From assembly GCA_001802655.1 (NCBI GenBank), contig MGZO01000026.1:48017-55378 (forward strand): 7,362 nt of DNA, written 5' to 3'. Under the pieces are notes generated by a model that saw only the letters and a list, made by a program, of their open reading frames with translations, searched no databases and was not told where the DNA came from. Shown piece by piece: positions 1-6,491 of this stretch. The position numbers and the translations under genes are program-made. The first letter of the stretch is position 1, and every line of letters begins with the position of its first letter. The stretch is from Hydrogenophilales bacterium RIFOXYD1_FULL_62_11 (lineage in GTDB: Bacteria; Pseudomonadota; Gammaproteobacteria; Burkholderiales; Thiobacillaceae).

Positions 1-1
1 A

Positions 2-265
2 GGCTTTTCCACCTTTGCCTGCCGCCCGCTGGTAAATGTGCACGATGTCGTCGTCCTTCCCAGCCATCGTGGGCGCGGTATTGCTACGCGAATGTTTGCC
101 GCCGTTGAAGCAATCGCTTTTGCGCGCGGCGCCTGCAAGCTCACACTCGAAGTGCTGGACGGCAACACGTCGGCACGCGCGCTGTATCAACGACTGGGAT
201 TTGCCGCCTATCAGCTTGACCCCGCAATGGGGCATGCACAGTTTCTACACAAATGGCTGGACTGA
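2..265 (+). CDS. GNAT family N-acetyltransferase, C-terminal part (5' end outside window)
   Basis: The frame is open from the left edge to a TGA at 263-265 and gives about 87 residues, so the N-terminal part of the protein (probably around 60-70 residues) lies outside the window. The GNAT acetyl-CoA binding motif A is clear: a beta strand reading VNVHDVVVLP, followed by the pyrophosphate-binding loop HRGRGIAT (the R/Q-x-x-G-x-G/A pattern) and an amphipathic helix. Further on, NTSARALYQRLGF is the typical motif B (helix, then the 'A-x-x-x-Y-x-x-x-G-F' signature). Members transfer an acetyl group from acetyl-CoA to an amine of a small molecule or protein; the substrate cannot be told from this fragment. 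An internal ATG at 38 exists but would cut into the fold, so it is not the start. The stop overlaps the start of the downstream DNA ligase gene by 13 bases, which suggests co-transcription. The family call is firm; the specific function is unknown. Confidence 0.88.
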   Translation, partial: GFSTFACRPLVNVHDVVVLPSHRGRGIATRMFAAVEAIAFARGACKLTLEVLDGNTSARALYQRLGFAAYQLDPAMGHAQFLHKWLD

Positions 266-1098
266 AACGCATCCTGCTGGCGCTGCTGCTGGCTGCCCAG
301 TGCGCGTGGGCAGACACGCCGTCACCTGCGCCGGCAATGCTGCTGGCCGGGGTTTACACCGAACACGTAGACCTGAGCCAATACTGGGTGAGCGAAAAAT
401 TCGACGGCGTGCGCGCGCAATGGGACGGCAAGACGCTGCGCTTTCGCGGCGGCGGTGAGGTTCCGGCGCCAGCATGGTTCACACAAGGTTTTCCCGCAAC
501 ACCACTCGACGGCGAACTGTGGGTCGCCCGCGACGGCTTCGACGCGCTGTCGGGCACGGTCAGAAAGCTCGCTCCGGTGGATGCCGAATGGCGGCAGGTG
601 CGGTATCTGATATTTGAACTGCCCGGCGCAACGGGCGATTTCAGCGCACGCATCCAGCAGATGAACATGCTGGTTTCCCAAGCGGGCGTGCCTTGGCTTC
701 AGGCCGTTGAGCAATTCCGCGTGACCGACCACGCCGAACTGATGCGGCGGCTCGGCAGCGTGATCAAGGCGGGGGGCGAAGGCCTGATGCTGCACCGCGC
801 CGACGCGCCCTACCTCACCGGGCGCAGCGATGCCCTGCTGAAGCTGAAACCTTGGCAGGACACCGAGGCAGTGGTGGTTGGCTACTTGCCGGGCAAGGGG
901 AAATATGAAGGCATGACGGGTGCGCTGGAGATGGAAATGCCAAACGGACAGCGCTTCCGCATCGGCAGCGGCCTGTCCGACGCACTGCGCCGCCAGCCGC
1001 CACCGATTGGCAGCCGCATCACCTACCGCTATCAGCACCTGACGAAAAAAGGCGTGCCACGTTTTCCGCGTTACCTGCGGCTGCGGGACGATTTTTAG
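253..1098 (+). CDS. ligE: Secreted minimal ATP-dependent DNA ligase (LigE type)
   Basis: A 281-residue protein that should seal nicks in DNA using ATP. Residues 1-20 look like a Sec signal peptide (KR near the start, a Leu/Ala-rich core, AWA before Asp21), so the mature enzyme is predicted to be periplasmic or extracellular. The nucleotidyltransferase motifs are all present: motif I KFDGVR (49-54, Lys49 the adenylated lysine), an RGG element (65-67), motif III LDGELW (85-90), motif IIIa YLIFELPG (118-125), motif IV GGEGLML (174-180) and motif V LLKLKPW (195-201). An OB-fold follows from about 205, containing GYLPGKGKYEGMTGAL. There is no extra DNA-binding domain, as usual for LigE. The key residues are intact, so it is probably active. 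The LigE class has been linked to extracellular DNA, biofilm or competence in some proteobacteria; that role here is inference. No good Shine-Dalgarno precedes ATG 253, so translation may be coupled to the overlapping GNAT gene. The stop lies four bases from that of convergent pgeF. Confidence 0.9.
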   Translation: MAGLKRILLALLLAAQCAWADTPSPAPAMLLAGVYTEHVDLSQYWVSEKFDGVRAQWDGKTLRFRGGGEVPAPAWFTQGFPATPLDGELWVARDGFDALSGTVRKLAPVDAEWRQVRYLIFELPGATGDFSARIQQMNMLVSQAGVPWLQAVEQFRVTDHAELMRRLGSVIKAGGEGLMLHRADAPYLTGRSDALLKLKPWQDTEAVVVGYLPGKGKYEGMTGALEMEMPNGQRFRIGSGLSDALRRQPPPIGSRITYRYQHLTKKGVPRFPRYLRLRDDF

Positions 1099-1102
1099 CG
1101 GA

Positions 1103-1813
1103 TTACTCCAGCCAGATCAGCGACGCCATGCGCCCGGTCACGCCGTCGCGGCGATAGGAAAAGAAGTGGTCCGTTTCCGTAAACGTGCAGCGACCGCCGC
1201 CATAAACCGCCGGCACCCCGGCATGACTGAGGCGAATGCGCGCCAGCTGGTAGATGTCGGCCAGCCACTTGCCGGGCACATGCTGAACGAACGCTGCGGC
1301 GGCTTGCGGATGCTGCGCGACAAACACCTGCCGCACCTCATCGCCCACTTCGAATGCCTGCGGGCCGATAGCGGCGCCCATCCAGGCGAGAACCTCTCTC
1401 GGCGGCACCTGCATCGCCGCCACGGTCGCTTCCAGCACGCCCTCTGCCAGCCCCCGCCAGCCTGCATGAGCGGCGGCAACCACGCTGCCTGCACGGTCGC
1501 AAAACAGGACGGGCAGGCAGTCCGCCGTCAGAACCGCACACACCGTTCCGGCCTGGCGGCTGAATGCCGCGTCGGCCTCGGGCACGTTCAGCCCGGCTTC
1601 AACCACCGTTGCGCTATGAACCTGTTTCAACCAGCCGGGTTCGGACGGCAACGCGCGGCGCAAGTGCGCGCGGTTGGCCGCCACATGGGCCGGATCATCC
1701 CCCACATGATCGCCCAGATTGAGGCTGGCCCACGGCGCCTGGCTGACCCCGCTCTCGCGGGTGGTCATCAGGCTTTTAACGTGAGGAGGCGCAGGCCAGT
1801 CGGGAACAATCAT
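1103..1813 (-). CDS. pgeF: PgeF/YfiH-family purine nucleoside phosphorylase / peptidoglycan editing factor ('laccase domain' protein)
   Basis: A 236-residue protein of the DUF152 / YfiH family, once annotated as a multicopper laccase. Family members act on purine nucleosides (phosphorolysis, adenosine deamination), and E. coli PgeF removes wrongly built UDP-MurNAc-L-Ser from cell-wall precursors. Counting from the TTG codon at 1816, the zinc/catalytic set is visible as QVHSATV (His67), LTADCLPVLF (Cys100) and AAHAGWRG (His117). The family signatures GAAIGPQAFEVG (147-158), RCTFTE (209-214) and FFSYRRDGVTGR (218-229) follow. Length and motif spacing match full-length family members. I chose the ATG at 1813; the TTG directly before it (1816) would add one residue. 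The gene begins 18 bases after the rluD stop with only a weak ribosome site, so it is probably the second gene of an rluD-pgeF operon, an order also found in E. coli. Which activity matters physiologically here cannot be read from the sequence. Confidence 0.93.
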   Translation of the reverse strand: MIVPDWPAPPHVKSLMTTRESGVSQAPWASLNLGDHVGDDPAHVAANRAHLRRALPSEPGWLKQVHSATVVEAGLNVPEADAAFSRQAGTVCAVLTADCLPVLFCDRAGSVVAAAHAGWRGLAEGVLEATVAAMQVPPREVLAWMGAAIGPQAFEVGDEVRQVFVAQHPQAAAAFVQHVPGKWLADIYQLARIRLSHAGVPAVYGGGRCTFTETDHFFSYRRDGVTGRMASLIWLE

Positions 1814-1831
1814 CAAAACGCCAGCAAGCGC

Positions 1832-2812
1832 TTAGCCGGCCCAGGGAACATCTTCGCGCAAGGCCGCGAGCAGCGACTCGAAATCGGGTGGCAAAGAACA
1901 TTCCCATTGCACCAGATCCTTGAACAAGGGATGAATCAGCCCCAGACGCTCGGCGTGCAACGCCTGGCGCGGGAACGGGATCTTGAAGTGGCTGCGGCGG
2001 CTGGCGCTGTAAACATCATCCCCTATCAGGGGATGACCGATATGCTGCATGTGAACCCTGATCTGGTGCGTACGTCCGGTTTCCAGTTTGCAGCGCAACA
2101 GGGTGACATTGGACGGAAAACGCTCGACTACTTCATAGTGGGTAATGGCCTGCTTGCCCATGCTGTGTACACAGCGCTTGGTGCGGTTGTGCGGATCGCG
2201 CGCCAGCGGCTCGTCGACGGTGCCATCATGATCGACCTCGCCATACACCAGCGCCAGGTATTCGCGTTTGACCGTGCGTGCCTGTAGCTGACGCACCAGA
2301 TCGGTGTGCGCTGGCAGGGTTTTGGCGACAACCAGCAGCCCCGAGGTGTCCTTGTCCAGCCGGTGCACGATACCGGCACGCGGCAATTCAGCCACCTGCG
2401 GCACCCAGTGCAGCAGCGCATTCAACAGCGTACCGTTGCGGTTGCCGCTACCCGGATGCACCACCAGCCCAACCGGTTTGTTGACCACCAGCAACATGGG
2501 GTCCTGATGGATGATGTCGAGCGGAATGGCTTCCGGCGCATCCGGTGTGGCATTGGGATCACTTTCGATTTCCACCCGTACCGATTCGCCGCCAAACACC
2601 TTCATCTTGGTCGAGGGGAAGGCGTCGTCCACCTCGATCTTGCGTGCGCGGATCCAGTTCTGGATGCGGTTGCGTGAAAACTCCGGCAACAAAGCCGACA
2701 ATGCCTGATCCAGGCGCTGACCGCCCTGCTCGTTCGGAATCACCAGCTCGCGAACGCTGTCTTCGCTTAATCCCTTATAATCATCAGACGAATTTTCTGT
2801 GTCTTTTCCCAT
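1832..2812 (-). CDS. rluD: 23S rRNA pseudouridine synthase RluD
   Basis: A 326-residue enzyme, the same length as E. coli RluD, which converts uridines 1911, 1915 and 1917 of helix 69 in 23S rRNA to pseudouridine during large-subunit assembly. An S4 RNA-binding domain lies at about 32-85 (GQRLDQALSALLPEFSRNRI at its start). The RluA-family catalytic core follows: NKPVGLVVHPGSG (111-123), RAGIVHRLDKDTSGLLVVAK (145-164, with catalytic Asp153), LETGRTHQIRVHM (244-256) and RQALHAERLGLIHP (282-295). I start at the ATG at 2812. The frame is open upstream to about 2920, but the added residues would be antisense to the bamD signal peptide and have no family counterpart. The next in-frame GTG (residue 24) would leave too little before the S4 domain. 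The start codon shares CATG with the divergent bamD. RluC is the nearest alternative, but the pgeF and bamD neighbours favour RluD. Confidence 0.94.
   Translation of the reverse strand: MGKDTENSSDDYKGLSEDSVRELVIPNEQGGQRLDQALSALLPEFSRNRIQNWIRARKIEVDDAFPSTKMKVFGGESVRVEIESDPNATPDAPEAIPLDIIHQDPMLLVVNKPVGLVVHPGSGNRNGTLLNALLHWVPQVAELPRAGIVHRLDKDTSGLLVVAKTLPAHTDLVRQLQARTVKREYLALVYGEVDHDGTVDEPLARDPHNRTKRCVHSMGKQAITHYEVVERFPSNVTLLRCKLETGRTHQIRVHMQHIGHPLIGDDVYSASRRSHFKIPFPRQALHAERLGLIHPLFKDLVQWECSLPPDFESLLAALREDVPWAG
2776..2781 (+). promoter_or_regulatory. Candidate -10 element of the bamD promoter
   Basis: A perfect TATAAT sits 29 bases before the bamD ATG, inside the 5' part of the divergent rluD coding sequence. 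It would place transcription start at about 2788 and a leader of about 23 bases. No good TTGACA-like -35 hexamer lies 15-18 bases upstream, so if it is real it may need an activator or rely on contacts other than the -35. This is motif evidence only; chance occurrence is possible, though less likely in GC-rich DNA and at this position. Confidence 0.45.
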
Positions 2813-3638
2813 GCTTAAGCAAGATTTATCCGGTTCTACTACATTTAACAGGGCGCTCGGTGGCGTGATACTCGCCGTTGCGCTTACTTTAGGCGGCTGC
2901 AGCGGGCTGCCAGAGGTCAAGGATGAAACCTCGGGCTGGTCTGCACAAAAGCTCTATGCAGAAGCCAAGGATAATCTCAACGAGGGCAACTACGAGCGTG
3001 CCGTCAAGTTATTTGAAACGCTGGAGTCGCGCTACCCGTTTGGCCGCTACGCGCAGCAGGCGCAGCTGGAAGTGGCTTATGCCTACTACAAGGACAAAGA
3101 ACCGATTTCCGCCATTGCCGCATGCGACCGCTTCATCAAACTTCACCCCAACCACCCTAACGTCGATTACGCCTACTATCTAAAGGGCCTGGCGAATTTT
3201 AATGACGATCTGGGCCTGCTGGGCAACCTGGTCGAGCAAGACATGAGCGAGCGCGACCCCCAGGCCGCGCGTGATGCCTTCATCTCGTTCAAGGAGTTGG
3301 TCACCCGCTTTCCAGACAGCAAATATGCGGCTGATTCGCGCGCCCGCATGAACTATCTGCTGAATGCACTGGCCAGCAACGAAGTCCACGTCGCCAAATA
3401 CTATATGAAGCGTGAAGCTTGGGTGGCCGCGGCCAACCGCGCCCGCGAAGTGCTGAAAAACTACCCCGATGCGCCTGCGCTGGAAGAAGCCCTGGCGATC
3501 ATGGTGGTGTCCTACGACAAACTGCAGCTTACGGGATTGCGCGACGATACCTTGCGCGTGTTGAACCTCAACTTCCCGAACAGCCAATACGCCAAGGGCA
3601 TCAATCTCGAAGGCCGCCCCTGGTATAGCCTCTGGTAA
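2811..3638 (+). CDS. bamD: Outer membrane protein assembly factor BamD (ComL/YfiO lipoprotein)
   Basis: A 275-residue lipoprotein, the essential TPR subunit of the BAM complex that folds beta-barrel proteins into the outer membrane with BamA. From ATG 2811 the N-terminus has basic residues, a hydrophobic stretch (about 15-28) and a lipobox LGGC with lipidated Cys30. Ser31 at position +2 fits outer-membrane sorting by Lol. The mature part is alpha-helical with tandem TPR-like units, e.g. LYAEAKDNLNEGNYERAVKL, then YPFGRYAQQAQLEVAYAYY and DYAYYLKGLANF. RDPQAARDAFISFKELVTRFP and a C-terminal unit ending in NFPNSQYAKG follow. An in-frame GTG at 2799 would add only four residues (MSFP), and a stop at 2778 closes the frame further upstream. 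Neither start has a clear Shine-Dalgarno. Divergence from rluD is also seen in E. coli. A TATAAT at 2776-2781 is the probable -10. In Neisseria the same protein was named ComL for an effect on transformation competence. Confidence 0.95.
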   Translation: MLKQDLSGSTTFNRALGGVILAVALTLGGCSGLPEVKDETSGWSAQKLYAEAKDNLNEGNYERAVKLFETLESRYPFGRYAQQAQLEVAYAYYKDKEPISAIAACDRFIKLHPNHPNVDYAYYLKGLANFNDDLGLLGNLVEQDMSERDPQAARDAFISFKELVTRFPDSKYAADSRARMNYLLNALASNEVHVAKYYMKREAWVAAANRAREVLKNYPDAPALEEALAIMVVSYDKLQLTGLRDDTLRVLNLNFPNSQYAKGINLEGRPWYSLW

Positions 3639-3656
3639 TCAAACGTCGGCGACGGT

Positions 3657-3995
3657 TCAAATAGCCGTTTCGCCCGTTTCACCGGTACGTATCCGTATCA
3701 CCTGTTCCATATTGGTGACAAAAATCTTGCCGTCGCCGATTTTGCCGGTGCGCGCAGCGGTGATGACTGCTTCGATTGCGCGATCAACCAGGTTGTCGGC
3801 AATGACGATCTCTAGTTTTACCTTGGGCAGAAAGTCCACCACATATTCCGCACCACGATAAAGCTCGGTGTGGCCTTTTTGCCGGCCGAATCCCTTGACT
3901 TCGGTGACAGTCAGGCCGGTCACGCCAATCTCCGACAGTGCCTCACGCACTTCATCAAGTTTGAATGGTTTGATGATGGCTTCGATTTTTTTCAC
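3657..3995 (-). CDS. glnB: Nitrogen regulatory protein PII (GlnB)
   Basis: A 112-residue PII signal protein, the usual full length. PII trimers bind ATP/ADP and 2-oxoglutarate, are uridylylated by GlnD when nitrogen is short, and control GlnE, NtrB and other targets in the cytoplasm. The T-loop is intact: GFGRQKGHTELYRGAEYVVD (35-54), with Tyr51 the uridylylation site. The C-terminal signature TGKIGDGKIFV (83-93) and IRIRTGE (100-106) are present. The near-identity of the first 50 residues to enterobacterial GlnB as I recall it, and the lack of an amtB neighbour, favour glnB over glnK. The start codon is GTG at 3995-3993 and overlaps the nadE stop as GTGA. A strong ribosome site (GAAGGAG) lies seven bases upstream, inside the nadE end, so coupled translation with independent re-initiation is likely. 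Convergent with bamD, 18 bases away. Confidence 0.96.
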   Translation of the reverse strand: MKKIEAIIKPFKLDEVREALSEIGVTGLTVTEVKGFGRQKGHTELYRGAEYVVDFLPKVKLEIVIADNLVDRAIEAVITAARTGKIGDGKIFVTNMEQVIRIRTGETGETAI

Positions 3996-5605
3996 GATAA
4001 AACTCCTTCAGGTCGATATTTCGAGGTAATGGGGTAGCGACGATCCTTACCAAAATTACGCGGCGTGATGCGTGGACCGGGTGCAGCCTGACGGCGCTTG
4101 TATTCGGCAAGATCGACCATGCGGATCACACGTTTCACCGTAGCCGAATCAAATCCCAGCGCGACAATATCGCATGCCGACAGGTCGCGCTCGACATAAG
4201 CCTCCAGTATCGCATCCAGCATTGCATACGGTGGCAAGCTGTCCTGGTCGGTCTGGTCGGGACGTAATTCAGCCGACGGTGGGCGGTCGATGATGCGTTG
4301 CGGAATGATCTCGGACAAACCATTGCGGTAATTGGCCAACCGGAACACCCGCGTTTTCGCCACGTCCTTCAGCACGGCAAAACCGCCGGCCATGTCGCCA
4401 TATAACGTGGCGTAGCCGGTCGCCATTTCACTCTTGTTGCCGGTGGTCAACACGAGGGTGCCAAACTTGTTCGACAACGCCATCAGCAAGGTGCCGCGCG
4501 TTCTTGCCTGCAGATTTTCTTCCGTGGTGTCGGCCGCCCGCCCCGCAAACTCACCTGCCAGTTGCGCCAAAAAAGCATCGAACACTGGCTTGATCGCGAT
4601 TTCCGAATAGCGCACACCGAGCCGCTGCACCATGTCGCGCGAATCTTCCACGCTGATGTCCGCGGTGTAGTCCGACGGCATCATCACCGCATGCACCTTG
4701 TCCGCGCCCAGCGCATCGACCGCGATCGCCAGCGTCAGCGCAGAATCGATGCCGCCCGACAAACCGAGATGAATGCCCTTGAATCCATTTTTTCCAACAT
4801 AGTCGCGCACCGCCAGCACCAGCGCGTCATAGACCGCCGCATCCTCGGATGGCAGTGCGCACTGCTCGCCTTGCGCGGTATGGCTGTCGAGTTCCAGATA
4901 GAACAGCCCTGCCTGCCAGCAAGGCAGTTGCGCCACCACTTCGCCCTCGGCGTCCAGCACAAACGACGCGCCGTCGAACACCAGTTCATCCTGTCCACCC
5001 ACCAGATTGGCGTACACGATGGGCATGGCCGACTCGGCCTGACGTGAACGCGCCACCGCGTAGCGTTCGCGTTGCTTGTCCAAATGAAAGGGCGATGCAT
5101 TTGGCACCAGCAACCAGTCCGCACCCGCTTCTTTCGCCCATTTAGCCGGTCCCGGCTCCCAGATATCGCCGCAGATATTGAGTCCGAAATTGAGGCCGCC
5201 ACAGGCAAACACATGGGGCATATCGTCGCTGTCGAACACCCGCTGCTCGTCAAACACCGAATGATTCGGCAGATGATGCTTGCGATACACCGTTTCGACC
5301 TTGCCGCCACGAACCAGCGCAACAGCGTTATACAAACCGCCATCGCTGCGCTCGGGATAGCCCACGATCAGTGCAAGCCCGGGGGGTGCATTTTCAGCAA
5401 TCTGATTCAGCGCCGCCTCGCAGGCTGCGCAAAAATCTGCCCGCAACACCAGGTCTTCCGCGGGGTAACCACAAATCGACATTTCCGGGGTCAGCAGCAA
5501 GGCGGCACCTGCCGCCTGCGCTTCGCGCGCAGCGGTCAGCAACTGCGCGGTGTTGCCGGCAATGTCGCCGACAATCAGGTTGAGTTGGGCGATAGCGAGT
5601 TTCAT
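3992..5605 (-). CDS. nadE: Glutamine-dependent NAD+ synthetase
   Basis: A 537-residue two-domain enzyme catalysing the last step of NAD+ synthesis: nicotinate adenine dinucleotide + glutamine + ATP to NAD+. Residues 1 to about 250 form a nitrilase-type glutaminase domain with the Glu-Lys-Cys triad: LLLTPEMSICGYP (Glu41), YRKHHLPN (Lys109) and GLNICGDIWEPG (Cys145). Residues about 260-537 are the synthetase domain, with the PP-loop LGLSGGIDSAL (280-290), TEENLQARTRG (361-371) and TTGNKSE (387-393). Length fits the bacterial glutamine-dependent class rather than the short ammonia-dependent NadE. I chose the ATG at 5605, where MKLAIAQLN starts the family's first strand; a TTG at 5629 would overlap sucD and add eight unconserved residues. 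It starts 10 bases after the sucD stop with only a weak ribosome site, and its stop overlaps glnB as GTGA. PII proteins have been reported to regulate NadE in other proteobacteria, so the pairing is probably functional. Confidence 0.96.
   Translation of the reverse strand: MKLAIAQLNLIVGDIAGNTAQLLTAAREAQAAGAALLLTPEMSICGYPAEDLVLRADFCAACEAALNQIAENAPPGLALIVGYPERSDGGLYNAVALVRGGKVETVYRKHHLPNHSVFDEQRVFDSDDMPHVFACGGLNFGLNICGDIWEPGPAKWAKEAGADWLLVPNASPFHLDKQRERYAVARSRQAESAMPIVYANLVGGQDELVFDGASFVLDAEGEVVAQLPCWQAGLFYLELDSHTAQGEQCALPSEDAAVYDALVLAVRDYVGKNGFKGIHLGLSGGIDSALTLAIAVDALGADKVHAVMMPSDYTADISVEDSRDMVQRLGVRYSEIAIKPVFDAFLAQLAGEFAGRAADTTEENLQARTRGTLLMALSNKFGTLVLTTGNKSEMATGYATLYGDMAGGFAVLKDVAKTRVFRLANYRNGLSEIIPQRIIDRPPSAELRPDQTDQDSLPPYAMLDAILEAYVERDLSACDIVALGFDSATVKRVIRMVDLAEYKRRQAAPGPRITPRNFGKDRRYPITSKYRPEGVLS
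4003..4009 (-). promoter_or_regulatory. Ribosome binding site of glnB inside the nadE 3' end
   Basis: Read on the minus strand this is GAAGGAG, spaced seven bases from the GTG start of glnB. It is the best Shine-Dalgarno in the window and supports the GTG as the true start, since the reading frame begins with the conserved MKKIEAIIKP. Its strength may offset the weaker GTG codon and allow PII to be made in excess over NadE from the shared message. Confidence 0.75.
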
Positions 5606-5615
5606 GGGGCGAGCT

Positions 5616-6491
5616 TCATCGCGCTGCAAGCGCAGCTTGCACGGCTTCGCCCAGCCCCGCTGGACTCTGCGCGATTACCACGCCCGCCGCTTCCAGTGCA
5701 CGGATTTTTGCGTCCGCCGTGCCCGCGCCACCGGCGATGATTGCACCGGCGTGGCCCATACGTTTGCCCTTGGGCGCAGTGCGTCCGGCAATGTAGGCCG
5801 CCACCGGCTTTTTCATGTTCGAGCGGATGTATTCGGCGGCCTCTTCCTCACGGCTACCGCCGATTTCGCCGACCAGAATCACCGCTTCGGTTTGCGGGTC
5901 GGCTTCGAACATCTGCAGGCAATCGATGAAATCCAGCCCCTTGATCGGGTCGCCGCCGATGCCGACGCAGGTCGACTGCCCCAAGCCGAGCTGGGTGGTC
6001 TGGTAGACCGCTTCGTAAGTCAGCGTGCCGGAACGCGAGACGATGCCGATTTTGCCTTGCTGGTGAATCGCGCCGGGCATGATGCCGATTTTGCATTCGC
6101 CCGAAGTGATGATGCCGGGGCAGTTGGGGCCGATCAGCTTGGCGCCGTTGGCGCGCAAGGCCGCTTTCACATTCAGCATGTCGAGCACCGGAATGCCTTC
6201 GGTGATGCAGACAATGACTTCGATGCCGGCGTCGGCAGCTTCCAGGATGGAATCGGCCGCAAACGCCGCTGGGACGTAAATCATCGTCGCCTGCGCGCCG
6301 GTCTGACGCACGGCATCCCGCACGGTGTTGAACACCGGCAGGTTGAGATGGGTCTGGCCGCCCTTGCCCGGCGTGACGCCGCCGACCATCCGGGTGCCGT
6401 AGGCAATCGCCTGCTCGGAATGAAAGCTGCCCTGCTTGCCGGTAAAGCCCTGGCAGATGACCTGGGTGGATTGGTTGACGAGGATGCTCAT
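5616..6491 (-). CDS. sucD: Succinyl-CoA synthetase (succinate-CoA ligase) alpha subunit
   Basis: A 291-residue alpha subunit of the TCA-cycle enzyme that interconverts succinyl-CoA + ADP (or GDP) + Pi and succinate + CoA + ATP (or GTP). The N-terminal CoA-binding Rossmann domain shows QGFTGKQGSFH (14-24) and GGVTPGKGG (37-45). GPNCPGII (121-128) and SRSGTLTYE (152-160) mark the core. The ligase half contains VGEIGGSREEEAAEYI (207-222, Glu209 supporting the active site) and GRTAPKGKRMGHAGAI (236-251), with His247 the residue phosphorylated during catalysis. Length matches E. coli SucD closely. The ATG overlaps the sucC stop as ATGA, and a GGAG lies eight bases upstream, as expected for equimolar production of the two subunits. 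nadE follows 10 bases downstream. Confidence 0.97.
   Translation of the reverse strand: MSILVNQSTQVICQGFTGKQGSFHSEQAIAYGTRMVGGVTPGKGGQTHLNLPVFNTVRDAVRQTGAQATMIYVPAAFAADSILEAADAGIEVIVCITEGIPVLDMLNVKAALRANGAKLIGPNCPGIITSGECKIGIMPGAIHQQGKIGIVSRSGTLTYEAVYQTTQLGLGQSTCVGIGGDPIKGLDFIDCLQMFEADPQTEAVILVGEIGGSREEEAAEYIRSNMKKPVAAYIAGRTAPKGKRMGHAGAIIAGGAGTADAKIRALEAAGVVIAQSPAGLGEAVQAALAAR
5625..5641 (-). repeat. Small inverted repeat (7-bp stem) at the sucD 3' end ahead of nadE
   Basis: TGCAAGC and GCTTGCA flank a three-base loop within the last codons of sucD. In the mRNA the hairpin would end 19 bases before the nadE ATG. There is no following T-run, so it is not a standard intrinsic terminator. It may be a chance product of Ala/Gln codons, or a weak control element affecting nadE initiation or mRNA processing. 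Confidence 0.3.

Noticed and set aside
273..312. Lipoprotein signal in the DNA ligase (Cys17)
   Set aside because: The residues before the cysteine (AAQ) put Gln at -1, which does not fit a lipobox. Ordinary signal peptidase cleavage after AWA fits better.
322..1038. Minus-strand open frame (238 codons) opposite the DNA ligase
   Set aside because: The ligase on the plus strand carries every catalytic motif in order; the opposite frame shows no domain.
1166..2287. Long plus-strand open frame (373 codons) across pgeF and rluD
   Set aside because: It lies antisense to two strongly conserved genes, spans their junction, has no recognisable domain, and is typical of antisense frames in GC-rich DNA.
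2813..2920. Longer rluD start adding 36 residues
   Set aside because: The extension is antisense to the bamD signal peptide and lipobox, and has no counterpart in RluD proteins.
3644..3654. Near-palindrome CGTCG-G-CGACG between bamD and glnB as a terminator
   Set aside because: A one-base loop cannot form a stable hairpin, and there is no T-run on either side.
5606..5629. TTG start for nadE giving eight extra residues
   Set aside because: It overlaps the sucD end, lies within the small inverted repeat, and the residues before MKLAIAQLN are not part of the family fold.
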